Made by a program: the position numbers and the translations under genes
NCBI GenBank assembly: GCA_037389465.1
Contig: JAZARR010000221.1
Span: forward strand, 2,210,501 to 2,274,500
Source: Baylisascaris procyonis
Lineage: Eukaryota > Nematoda > Chromadorea > Rhabditida > Ascarididae
Direction: 5' to 3'
DNA: 64,000 nucleotides
Shown: positions 35,630 through 60,242 of the stretch, one piece after another
Position numbering within the stretch: position 1 is the first letter of the stretch
How the letters are laid out: each line of letters begins with the position of its first letter
Notes under the pieces: model-generated
The model's input: only the letters and a program-made list of their open reading frames with translations
Databases searched by the model: none
What the model was told of the DNA's origin: nothing

Positions 35630-38529
35630 TGTAGCCACCGTTTGCAATGGTTTAGTTTTGGCATTGAGTAAGTTCTACTACATAAACAAAGTCTCATCAA
35701 CAAGTTAGTATATCCAAGGTATCAAACTTCGACATATATTCTGCCGGGCGTAATTCAAATGACGTCATTGGGTAAACGTTTCAGTTATAGTTCGCATGAT
35801 TAAATCAGTTAAGTAAAACCCTAAACTGGTTGACACATCTCAGCTCATTAAACTATAGATGATTGAGCAGTTGTGTTTTATCAACAATTTCTAGAAGAAA
35901 TATAGTGCCTTAATTTTAAGCTTCACTGACTTATGAAGCATACTGATTAATTGTACAAATTTTATACTTTTCTTACTCTATGAGGTTTCCGATTATGGCA
36001 TTATTTATATGTTATTCACAAGTAAAATTAATATTCAACGTCATAAATCAGTGATTTTGACTATTTGATATAATGTAAGAGTTTATTCATATTGCATGCA
36101 TTTCGTTATTGCAGCTGACACGTTTGCAAAGTTTTGCTAATGTTTTTAGTTTTTTTTTTTGCATTTACAATTTCTGTCTAATTTCATTTCTTCTCGATGC
36201 TTAATTATGATAGATTCTGTAAAATTCGAATTAAACATTGCTGATATAAAACTAACGAATAAATACAAATACAAATGTAATGGAATATTCTGACCGGGAA
36301 TATCACGGTTTCATGGCTGCATTAATCTCATATCAAAATGTGCATTCGGATTTAATTCGGTTTTGCTTTTAACAAATCTTTCCCGTTATCTTACAGTCAT
36401 CATTCATATAATGAAGTCTTTTGTTGCGTGTATATTTGGACTTTTTTGAAGTTTGAAGAAATTTTTAGACAAGTTAGTGCATATTAGCGTCTTTCATGTA
36501 TCTTTTTTTACGTTAATTCATCGATAATGCCATTTTATACGGCATGATCTGTTGATAGGGACAGAAATATATGCTATAAATGTTGTAAATCTCATAGTTT
36601 TGGGGCGGTGGAGGGATGGGGCAATAGTATTGTAGTACGGTACTTGATGTTTGAACGAAATTATCGATAAACTACATAGACATTGGTTGATAATCTGTTA
36701 AGTCAAAATAATGAAAAGAAAATCGAGAACAAATGAATTTAAGCAGTTTGTTTTTAGTATATTTCATTTTTAAATTCTTTTTTGTTTAGTATTATTTGTA
36801 TGAAACTAATCATATTTTTTTCTTCGGTATTTCAATATTATTGCTCATATTTTATGCGTTAATGTGCCAATTTTATATGTTGAAATATTTGACGTTGTAA
36901 TCTCATTGATAATAAATCAATTAAACAATATTTCTATCTTTTAAATAACGTTTTTTCTTCTTCAACTTTAAATACCACATCCAATCTATCAAAATCAATC
37001 GAAATTTACTATCCAATTAAAATAGCTCTGTAAGGAATTTAAATTTCAAGCCAGTTCTCCTCACCTATATTGGCTTCACTTTTCGGTTGTGACTTAATGT
37101 TCACATCGCAGCCCATCTTCATGGCAATGAACACCTATATGCGGTGGCTTGAGGTTCAGAATCTCTTCTATGCACTTTTTACACTTACTGTCTTGGACAA
37201 AAATGCAACTGTTTTGAACTATTCGGCGCGCGAGAAAGTGTTAAGTGATTTCTTTGTTCTCCGCAAAAATCAAATTTTGGGTTTCTATTGAAAGAAAGAA
37301 TTTGTTAATAAGTCAAATCAACGTGCCAATGTTCGAGCAGCAAAATTTATAGAAATTCATGAAAGATCACATCCATCGAGGTGAATAAATCGTTACTTAA
37401 CATCTCCTTCGGTTTCATGCTATAAACTGCATGGCAATTAGCGTGACCCATCGTTTTATAACTCTTCAAAGGACACTGTGGAGATGACAACTTAAGGATA
37501 AATTTTATTGGCTGTGCTACCATTCTGACCATATATGTGAGATTAATACTCTTAGATCGAAGATTCGTTTCGATATTAGAACCCTTCGCCTTTCGCATTT
37601 GTAAGAAAAAAGGAGCTAACAAACCTTTGAAATCTCGGAAGAATTGTTTAGTGAACTACTCTTTTAGTTGATTTTGTGATATTCATCTCTCAACCGCACC
37701 TCATAAGAATTATGCAAATTTAGAGAATGTTAGAAACGGCGAAATATTCGATTTAAAAGCAATTTCGGCATCTTTAAGTTCCAACCAATAAATATAACAC
37801 ATCTTTGAAGTTATTTATATCCTATTGAACTATTCCTCTATCCATGCATGTTCATTAAAATTGAAACATGCAAAATCGAAAGCGTTTCTGATTGCGAAAG
37901 TGGCCAAGAATTATGGTTGAAGTGTGTGATGGATTTCCTGAGTTCTGTTTCGCAGAAGATATATGACTAACCACCAATGAACGTAGCAACAAGTTTAATA
38001 GAGAGAGCGTCTACTGCAACTTTAGGAGAAATGACATCTTGAAGGTAATACGATAATTAAGTACGAGACCCTCTCCCCAAAGTAAAACGGACTTGGACCT
38101 TATATTCAAGGTAATTGTTTGGTTTCATTGGACACGTAAGCAGTGGGGATACCGAATGAAATAGTGGACCGATAATTGTGCATTCATTGAATGTCACCGC
38201 AATAAACGTTAGTGGATCTATGTTCCTTCTTCATTTTGTAACAGCCGCTTTTTCGTATGCATTACGGATCGGTGATGAGAGTGTCGGCTGTTATCGCTTT
38301 TTTGCAGCATTTATTTAATGGCACTCTTTAACTACACCTTAACATAAGTGACATTTCTTCATGGTCATTCTATGGTGTTTATGCACACTCAAGCACAATT
38401 CAGAAAATCCCTCCTCAATTAATAAAAACACATACCAGCTTTGGATTTAAATCTTCTATTGTTGGAAGGTGCGACGTTTGCAGTATGCCGTGAGAGTGTG
38501 AGATCATGTTGTTTTGATGCCGAATAAAT

Positions 38530-38631
<102 letters not shown>

Positions 38632-41224
38632 GTAAAGCCTCAAAATCAAAGAGAACAAGGAGTCACCTTTCTACATTTTGAAATCGAGAAAATAGGGTGA
38701 ATTGAATCCCTAAAAATTACATAATCCTTATTGGAGAAACGATGGAGAAAAACATGACTTCAATACGTAATGGCTCTTCACTGAGTCGTCTGCATCTTGC
38801 ATGCACATGCACATCGCTGGAGATATTTGCAAATGGTTTTGGTTTGTTTTCAGATCACACTATCAAACCATTTTAAGGCATTTTGTTACCGCACTCCAAA
38901 CTCTCTTAAAATAACCCCACCGTCTGTACTAAAATGTCTGAGACGTCATTGGCATCTATGTGTGCGATACTCTTTCCCTCGCCTAGTGCAGCTTTCAACG
39001 GCGTATATCGATAATGGACAAGTGGAGTCTGCATCAAAAAGAAATGACGTCGACGTTTATTTGTTTCGCGAAATGAGCGTTTTCGAATGCAAAATGGACA
39101 AAAAAAGCGCGAAATAAAATGAACGAAACGCGAGATTAGGTTTGCATAAACGATGCTTCTTGTTTGCTTTTCATTAGAATTATAGAGGGCCTTTCCCCTC
39201 ACTTCACGATTGCCAAATTCCTTCGGCTAACATTCTCCAACACTCACATTTCAAAACTATTCACTGTGTCAAAATGCTTTAGTGTTTTGGGCCTTTGAAC
39301 GAAAACTGAGAAACGGCTATAAGGATTGGGAGGGGAAGGGGGGAGGTACGCGAAGAGGGGCGAAGAGAACAAAAAGGAAAGGAGGACGCGTTATTTCGCT
39401 TTTCAAATACGTTGGCTGACGGTGAAAGAGTACTTCATTGCTGGTAGCTGTTTTATGCTCCCGTAATAAAAGAATAGCTTAAAATGACTTCCAGAACATG
39501 TTGTCAAATAATCCTTTAAATGACCTTATCCAGTGAAATAATATCTGCACAATAAAATTTTCTATCATATCTCATTATTCCCTCTAATTTGCATAATTTC
39601 TCTGGAAATGGTTTTTTTATGAAGCAGTAAATGCATAAAAGTCAGTATATACTCAATCGCCCTTTAGCAACAAAGAGAGTTGGTCTTCATAGTGTATACT
39701 AAACTCGTGGATACTGTGGAAAATAACTTGTGCGTACTGCAAAAAATAAAATATTGAAGGAACGCAAAGCGGTTTTGTAAAAATTACGGTTCGATTCGAT
39801 AAGAAAAGGGGTTCAATATGGCTTTTATTTTATGGTTACCTCATTGCAGCAATCTTTTTTTTTTCAACAAAAAAATCCACCTGCCATGCTAAATAAAATT
39901 GGCTTCTGAAAAATGCTGTGCCATAACGCTTATTCGAATGTATCTCAACGGATATAATACGTTTCTCTCACTCACTTAGGAAATTTCTAGACAATGACAG
40001 CTTTTAAAGATGCAGACCCTCAGCTTTATTTGTACTGAACTGAAGAAAATGTTCTCGCTTGATCCCGAAAGTAATCCTGAAATGTGGAACTAATTATGCT
40101 AGGAGGAGAATGCTCAGCCAACAACAAATAATAAAAAATCTTTAGCATTTGAACGTCTTGAATAGTGTGCGTGAAAAATTAAGCAGTCAAACATAGCAGT
40201 CAGAAATGTGCAAATATCATATGTCAACATATTCCCATAGCTGCTGTCCTCTAATATGTAGTTTTCGTTTGCTGTTGTAATGCTTTGAATGCTATAAGAA
40301 GGGAGAAGATCATTAATTTTGAGTGCAACGATTAAAAATGGAATAAAACAAGTGAGTTCGATTATATCTAATTGCAAGTCAAGTATGCATCACCTTAAAT
40401 AGTTTTAGCTGAACTCGCACTGTGAAGAAACGAAATAAGCAGCAGTATAAAATTGTTGTTTCACAACATTTCCAATTCCACATTATTTTGAATGAATCTT
40501 TTATTTTAATAATGAATTCCCTTGGAATTACCTCTCCCTTCCTCCTTCTTTCAGATTATCTGTCTCCTTCGCCCTTCAATGAACCCTTCTCTTCGTAACA
40601 AGACTCGAAAAAAAGTAATGTGTATATAGGTATAGCTATGCTTAAACGCTGCATATTTGTGACATATCCTGTTCAAAATTTTTGGGCTGAAAGTAAAATC
40701 TCCTTCGACAGCTCACCCTCATCCCATATAAACATTCCTCTTAAATTTTGGAATATCTAAAATAATTCAGGATATTATTCCAGGAAAGCGAATAAAATCC
40801 TCCTTACAAATGATTTCATTCAGAATGTTGTTTGCCGTTACATACGGAAAATGTATATTGGTTGTATGTATATATTATGTGACCGATTGAAAATGCCGGA
40901 TACATGAACAAACCGAAATTTAATATGAATGAGTGGCAGAGATGCGAAGCGACACTAATCGCTTTTTCGATTGCGAACACTCATTCGTCTGTTTGACGGC
41001 GCTATTTGCTATGTTGCTCTTCATCTCGTTCATATATACATTTCTAATTTGATGACATACGACGTGCTTTACCTAAATAGACCATCTTCGACGACACTTT
41101 CTTCAATTATAAGGAGTGATTAGAAGTGGTACTGGTGGAATGCAACGAATTCCACATCAAAGCCACTCATAAGCAGAAATTTAGCTTAAAAACTTCAGAA
41201 TTTAGCTCAAATTTTAGCTTAAAA

Positions 41225-41352
<128 letters not shown>

Positions 41353-44300
41353 TAAGGATGATTCTGGAATGTTATTTTCATCGTTAAGAAAAAACTCAGT
41401 CATTACCTCCCTGACAAGTCACGTCAAGAAAGCCTATTTTCTATTTCCAGAAAATGATTTTTTTGCCTCTGCCGAAAGCGAATTTAATGAGGAAACTCCA
41501 ACATTCGTTTTTCTTATTTGCGAAGGAACTGTGTAAGATGAGGAAAAAATTGGCTAAAAACAGTACCGAGTTCAGTGATGATGAATGGAACTACAGTTGA
41601 ATTTATAGATCCATAGGCATCATTATCTACCATATTTCGTTTACTTAGCCCATTCAGTTTACAAGTTCCATTTTATCTTCAGAGGGATACTTCTGCGCAT
41701 TTATATATTTTCAGGTTTTTCCCTTAAACAATGCAAACGTTTTTAGTTGAAGAAATGCACAATCCGCAGAAAAAAAAAAACACGATGGAAAGAATATAGC
41801 AGTATGGTGTATAAAAAATGAGCAGAAGCACTATTTTAGATACTGCTAGAAAGTTATGAATGAAAATCAAAAGTTGATGATTTCTGAGCTGAGATAGCGA
41901 TTCGCGAAGCTGAGTAGATCAAGAGGCAACAGTTGATCACCTTATGTTTTCCACATTTGCAGTAACAAAGGCCATGTAGGGGGAAGGGGTGGGAGGATGA
42001 TGGAGGAGAGGGGGAGAGGGGTAGAAGGGGGTGAGCAATAAGGAAGTAGAGGGTTGGCAATTCACGGAGTCGAAGTGGTAGTATGTTGTTGATTACAGGT
42101 TGAGCAAAGTGTAATCACTCTGCGAGAAAAGAATTAGTCCTTTTTTCCGGCGAAGAGCTTTTATCTCATTGAAGCAAACAAAAAGCGTTTTATCTTCGTT
42201 CATCTCGATTCTGCAAGTAAGGATTAAACGCATTAAAGCAATGATAGGAATAAATGTGGAAAGGAAGCTGCAACGAATACATCGCAAAATCAGATAGATT
42301 CGAGTGTTCATAGTGAGAATGCGTCGCCATCACCGCTCCTTAACAACGTTCGTCTTTCTCCTCTTTCTTTTTGCAGCTTTACCATTATCGAATTACCTCT
42401 AATTTCAACGAGGTAATTAATGGAGGCTAGCGTACTATGCAATCTTTTGCAATTGTCTTTGCGATAGACCGACCGATTACACGAATAATATCAAAAGAGT
42501 AAGAAAGGATGCATTTATTTTCCTTTTCAACACACAAGCATTAAAAAAACTGTTTGCATACGTCCATGAATGGTAATGAGAATACTGAGTTGAATTTCGG
42601 CTGATTTTATAGGCGCTACTTTTCTGCATCTTATAAAATTCCACTTGTGGTCCTTGAAGCAATATGTGTATCACTAAGCAATGTCAAATATATGTTAGAA
42701 ATAAGCAATATTAATTATAAACAATTCAAATAACAAGAATAGAAGTATCAATGGAATTATTATGGAGTAATTATGCACAATTAAATCAGAAATTCAACGC
42801 TCATATAAATGTTTCATTCAATTTTCCTCATAGGTGATAATGTACGCAACATCTAATTTATCCACTACAGTGTAGTTTTCTTTGTTGATCGTTAGAAAAT
42901 TGCAAGCAGACATCAAAGCAGACAAACAAAATACTAATGTGTGCATATATATGCACGTAAAACGTGAAAGCGAACAATGAACTACTCTCCCGAGGGGAAT
43001 GCAAATTGAATTTCGAATCGAATGCTTTTGCGGCCTACTTGGTTAGCATTGAAAATGGCATGTTGCGAAAGCAACCGAATTTAGAGGAACTCATTTCCGT
43101 TTCGCTATTCTCATTCGTCTAATCTCTTTTTTTCGCTTTATATTTGATAATGAAAAAGAAAACTGGAAAAATAATTACTCCCAATGAATATTCTATGGAT
43201 ACCTTTGAGTTTATTTTATCGCTTAAATAACTGTAGTAGAAACTCATATAACTACGGGAAGATTGAAATTTATTGGCTAATTGATTAAATATTCAAAATA
43301 AAGGAAAATATGCATGCTAATGAAAAAAGGAATTTAAAGAGGAATTCAGGTTAAACACAGTTAGATAGTTGTTAAATTAAGCAGGATTGGAGAAGAGGGC
43401 AGCATGATTCAATCTAAAAGCAAATTCCTCCTCTCCTACAATCGAAAAAAAGATTCCAGTCCTTCTTTCTTGCCCATTTTTTCTTATATGTTTCCATAAA
43501 TTTGCATCTGGGGAGCTCATTATGGCGGAGTCATGTCTGCACGTATATATGTGCCAGGTCAATAGCTCACGCAAGGAAAAGGGAAGGGCCTGGAGAGGTA
43601 GAAAGGAGGGGAGGAGTTGAGGCTATCCTATCTCCCGAACTCCTAAATCGTTTCATGTCCATGAATGCTTGAATTTCGAAGTGATTAAATAATAAAAAGA
43701 CCACTTAACACTTTGAAAACTGATGCTTTCGCTAGCTTTATGCGCATTTGCAAAACGCATTAATAACAATACCATACCTGTGCGTAAACATATATGCTTA
43801 TCTATCTACACTATCGTTAACTTTCTAAACAGAAATAACTGATGTTTAAATTGTGAATTTTTTAAGGACATAATGCACTCAATAGATTTTCACCATCTTT
43901 TACGTCGATTCATTGATTTCGGATAGAATGAGAAATATTCAAAGAGGCAAAAAAATCGTTCATTTTACGACCACCATATCACAAAAAAGAAGCATAGATT
44001 TTTTCAGCTGCACGCAAATTGGGTAACTGATTAGTCGATAAACAGAATTTTGAGAGAAAATGTTGCGCTAGCTCTTTAGATTACATATGTTGTTCTTTAT
44101 CACCTGGAAATATTAACTTCTGTTCGGTTTAAAGTATAAGGTTCTCAAAAAAAGTTTACTATATTTTATGCAAATTTCTTTAAATGGCATAACTACTGTT
44201 AACATCGAATAAACGAACAAGTTAAAATAGGGTGAAAAAAGATTTTGCATAAATAATTCAAGGCTGAAGCGATGCAGGCTGATAAATGGATGCTCGTTCT

Positions 44301-47300
44301 TGAGAAAGCGAGCGTGCAGAAATTTAGAGAAGTTTGAGTGATAGGAAACGTCGCGTTCTACGAGCTTTCGCACTTTGGCTTTCCAGAGCATATTATATGA
44401 ATATCAAGTGAAAATCACATCCGTGTATTTGTATGTTTCTGTTTGTCTGCCCACCAAGTGATTTCAGTGGGGGGTGTATTGAAGCTGAACTACGAAAGGT
44501 GGTTTTTATATTCGCATAGTAGGATGACTTCCTACACGAGCCTTCAACCTGTCCATTAACCGAGAAGAATTAGAGCATCCTAGAAACACCACCACTTGTT
44601 GTACTCATGACAGGTTGGAATTTTATTTTATCTGCACGCGTCGCAAAAAAATTTTTTTATAAGAGTTCGTCGAGTTAAAACACGGACGCATTACCTGCAT
44701 AAATCTCACTATTTTCTGGTAATTCAGGAAATCGGTTGGCGCATTGAATGCAATTATAAATGCACATTGTTACTACATAACTGTATCAACTCCTCTGATA
44801 TGTTGTTCCATTTGTTAAATAACACCAAAGCATTTGCTGTTTTTATATTAGCAGTAAATATAAGTAAATTTGTGATAAACAATTAACGATTTGAAACATA
44901 TAAATAGAACGTGTAATACTGTTCTAAATGAGAATATTTATAGTGCAGGTATAGCTTAAAATTTACCTGTTCTAGTATACACCTCGTCTTTGCACAAATT
45001 TAGTGACAGTACGTTTTCATTTCCGTCATCTTCGTTTTTAATTGACATTCATCAGATCTGAAATGACATCTATTATAATACCCCGTGAATTGGAGGGTTT
45101 CAGGATAGCGAGAAGCAAAGAAAAATTGAGATGTTAAATTTGATCATGCATTGCAAGAATCGCACAATGGAGAGACTTTGAACTGATGAAAAACCACTGA
45201 AAATCTGCTTATGAAATGCTGAAAATCAAAAAACTTACAGTAATATAGTATCAGAATGCACGAAATTTCTTATTTATTTCTTCGATGCGGAGTTGATCCT
45301 TACCTGGAAGTAAAAAGGAAATATGCTTGCAATTGTGTGCGATCTTTGACAGAGGAATCGTATTCTCATTTGACAGAGAGGAAGTACATAGGTAATTGCA
45401 AGGAAAAGAGTGGAGGAAGGGGATGGGTAAAGAAGGCAACCGGCTAAGCAGGTTTCATAAACAACGAATAATTGCAGCGAAATATTCGCTGATAGAAAAC
45501 CCGACCAGCCAGCGGCCCACTAGGCGGGGGAAATGAGCCAACGCAGCTATAGTGTTTCCACTCAAATATTCCCAAACCCAGATCCATTAACGTTACCGTA
45601 ATCGGCAAATTTCAGCCCCTTAGCCCGCTCAGGTAATTTGATACCTATGTTCTGCGAAACTAGTGTTGCCCAAAAGTACGTTCGCTAAACGAAGCAATCT
45701 GCTAGCTCGCATTAAATGTCCTTCACTGCTTCATGTGTCGTCCTACTAGCGTGTTCCCTCATCGCCCAAAATGGTTGCCTAAAAGCATGTAGTGGCTAGA
45801 GCGCGAGAGAAGAAGAGTATGGCAAAGAAATTGAGGGTTGTCGAAGAGGAAAATGAGGTCAGTGTCGTATCCGATAGGTCTCGCGGCGACGGCGACATGG
45901 TAGCTATTCTCTCTACTTTTGGCTTATGCTTGGTTAAGTTGTGCTTATGTGGGGTATCGATCCCCTCCTCTTCCACTTAGTTCCCTTCTTTTATAGGAAC
46001 ATCCTTCTCTGTCCTCAACATGAATCTAGTGGTGATGCAGTTCACTACCAAGTCATTTGATCTAACAAAAGCCGGAAATATGTCTATATCACAAGATATA
46101 ATTTCAATCAGTTTGGAAGGAAAGAAGCGAAATGTAAAATATTACTTTGTTGACTGTTATAACTTCTCTTCTCGCTTAAAATAGCTCAATCTCAATGCAC
46201 CGGAAATAATCACTGTTGAAATGTATTTTTCAAGAGTAATTGTTATTCATATTTTATTATATTATTCCTAAGAATAGTACAGTCGATTTTGATTGTTTTC
46301 ATTGAAGTTGGCAAGAACATTTCGAGATTCTTCAAGAAAATCAATGCCGAATTTATGAGGAGATTATTGGTGGCGATCTGTTAATTCATCTCAAAGCGAT
46401 TCACCAGATTAATTTAGACTCTATTCGTTAGCAGAATGTCTATACTTCGAGCACTTAACACTTCAAAGATCCAATGAGAGACATTTTATGAACTGAAATA
46501 TCTTTTAAGGCTGAAATGCCTGAATATGGTTGTCGTAAATTTGAGTGAATAGATGAATATTTAACACTAAGGAGAACCCATTAAAAACAGTGCATAACTT
46601 AATGAATGACCGCAAGGTTGCCATTTAATGAAATATGCGAATTTCTACAACATGATTTATCAAATAAAGAAATTTCATTGACGAGGAAATCGAGAGCACC
46701 TCGATCGATTAAATGCTAATTTTGCGCATAAGTATTTGTCCAGTGGACAAATATACATCGGAATTTTTATCGCTGCGTGAATATTTCGTTTCATCAAAGA
46801 AAATGAAAAATTTCTCAAATTATTTAAGTAAAGAATTTCTGAAAAACATTTCAACCATCGAAGAATAATATGCTTATTTCAAAGTATAAGGAATGTTCTG
46901 GATTGATTAAGAAGTGACATTCTTTCATAAAATTATAAATTTTATATCCATGGCGCTCTCAGATTACAATTTTTCGGCCAATAGACTTTCTCCAGAGAAA
47001 TATTTGACTCAATAAGATTAAATACAATATCAAGAGCGATTTAAACCAGTCTTTCCCCTTATTGTTTATAAATAATTTTGAATAAATTATACAATCTCTG
47101 TTTACAATATGATTATGTTAAGTATTATGTATATGCAACTGTATTAACAATTTAGCAGATTAAAAATGGTCCTAATATAATCCCAATCCGCTGGTAGTAA
47201 GTAATATACAAAGCCCATGGAATGTCATTTAATATCTCTTAACTGCTTCTACTATTTTCTGCAACAGTTGGAAGAATAAGAATGGACGGGGGATGAAGGA

Positions 47301-47688
47301 GATATAGCCGAGTAATTGAAGAGCTTAGCTGTCCTATGTGAGCTCCAAGTCCGATCGTTTTTTTCTTTAAGTGGATGTAATTTGTTCTGGCTACAAATAA
47401 ATCATTAGCTGTGTGTACTACATAGCTAAGCTCATTTACTTTTTTAAATATTTTCTTCGTAGAGATTCATGCTTCCTCATATACAATTATGCCTCTAATT
47501 TTGATGCACTAAAGAATAAATTCTTTGCATAATTTCAATCCTTTCAAGGTGAAATATTCGCTCAGATAAAGAGTTTCTAAATAAAATCTGCAAAATAAGA
47601 GATAAAATGCCACTTTCTTATTTCCTATGAACAAAATAAAAAAGTGAAAGCGATGTTTGTTCACTAATTGTACTATATATATTTATAG

Positions 47689-58325
<10,637 letters not shown>

Positions 58326-60242
58326 AAAGCAAAATAGAAGGCGACGATTTGTCTTAGCCCGTGTTGCATCTCAATGATCCCCATCAACCCTCGTTAAACC
58401 CCCCCCCTTTTATTCTTCTTTGTTGTTTTGGTAATACCTTTTTGCGTTTGCACTCGCCATTGCTCTTTCCGCTGCTGCTTTGAACACATCGATCGATAAA
58501 TGTGCATATTGTGAAAAGAATAGTGTCCAGCATATATCAACTCCTCACAAACAACATAGTCAGGACACAATAAGTTCCCATATTCGGTGCTTAATTGTTG
58601 GATAGGAGACAGTTCTATGCTGCGGTTTTCATGTATATTAGTAAGTAGTTAAATGATTTGAACAATGAAAGAGAAAAGTCGTAGTCTTAGGCAGAATTCG
58701 AAAATGAGATCAACGCGAATGACCTTTAACCACATTATTTTAGGGTGTAATTTAAAAATTTTCGAATGTCATTTAAAAACCTACAGGAGGGAGGGAAAGG
58801 GAGGGAGGTGTACTGGGCGAACGAAATCAAAAAACTCCATCATTGCAAATCCACAAGAAGTATTCTTTCGTTACTTTTTTATTTCAAGGTCGCGAAGAGG
58901 AAAAATCTACAAAAAGTATATGGACATAGACAGAAAGATAGCAGAATAAGCAACATAAAATAACCAATAAAAAAAGAAGAACATTTGTCGTCAAGAACGA
59001 AGGCGTTTCGCCGTTTCGCGTATGAGAGGAGCAGTAATACACTGATTAAAACCTCAGGTGATCAAAATTGAAGGATGACCTCAGATTGAAAGATGAAAGA
59101 GTAAATGGTTAGGGAGGAGGCAGACTCGAGGCTTGTGGAACAAGCAACTGAAACCTGGGATGCAACATTTTTTAGCGAGCTGAAACATGCCCACATCGAC
59201 TACGTGGGGGGCAAACTGAACCATCTCTGGGAGCGGAATGTCGCACAATCCATGCATAATTTTACAATAAATTTCCTCTTTGGGAGGATTTTATTTCCCA
59301 CTTAGTGGATGTAGGTTATCGTTTGCTTTTAAAGTATTTGCTTAGAAGAGGTTCCTTCCGTGCAAATAAGTTGAATATCCCGCTAGATGAATTGGGGGAT
59401 GGGGAAGGGGAGGTTTCCACCCAAATGACAAATATGCCGTCTGATAGAAAGGAAAGTCAGTGTGAATGCAATCAGCCGAAGTGGAAAATGAAGATAAGCA
59501 ACGAATATAAATCTGATTTCTTTGCTATTTCTAGCGAAATAAATGCATTTCCTCAGTGGAACGTGAAGGAGATAACGATTCGTTATCGATGCCTTTAATG
59601 CCATTTTTCAATGAGAAGTTGATTTACGCAATAGATAAAAAATAATACAACAAGCTGAGTGTCTAAAAAGCAAGATGAAGTAGGACGAGTAAGAAGTTTC
59701 CTGAGATGAACTCAATGAGGCAGATATCTACAACAGAATGGAATATAAGTATACACGAAATTGTCAACGAAAACTATCGACGACAGGTGTGTAACAGAAA
59801 CGCTTCGTTGAGGTAAATATAAGGTAAGATGTAAAATAATATGAAGTAGATATGCATCACTTAGCAAATCATTATAAAGTGCTATAATTAAATATTGACA
59901 GCTGACATGCACATTATACAAGGAACAACTGTGCAAAAAATACGAAAAACCAACTTTTTCATCCAACTTGTAGCAGTGTAATTCATCTAATCCGTTGTGT
60001 TTCAATTTTTGTTTGAGATAACTTATTGCATTTTATGCGATATTTAGTGTTCCAGTTCGCATAGATCATGAAATCATTGCCCGCAAAGAGGAATAGTATG
60101 GAATTTGAAATGGATCAATGACAACTGCCTCATTTCCATATCCTCAATTAGCAAATATCACATTGAAAAATGTTTCATTGAAAGTGTTCATAAAACGTTA
60201 CTATTGCTAAGGGTTGGCTAAGGGTTGTAATGATTTACTTGG
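58326..60242. other. Convergent region between alpha-tubulin (+) and COQ7 (-)
   Basis: Contains the tubulin 3' UTR, with a C run near 58400 and AATAAA at 58966-58971. Two adjacent plus-strand open frames, 59105-59305 (66 codons) and 59305-59598 (97 codons, different frame), have fairly GC-rich codons but no recognisable family. They may be exons of an unknown gene or chance. Confidence 0.45.

Noticed and set aside
37060..37130. Minus-strand ATG followed by a 20-codon frame and a GTGAGG donor
   Set aside because: Looks like a first exon, but no downstream exon in matching phase was found.
37347..37622. 91-codon minus-strand frame
   Set aside because: Several frames of this size are expected in 64 kb; no family, and neighbouring possible exons do not join in phase.
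38906..39202. Minus-strand frame with a good acceptor and a plausible C-terminus (ending ILVQTVGLF)
   Set aside because: Suggestive, but no upstream exon or family could be found, so it was not listed as a gene.
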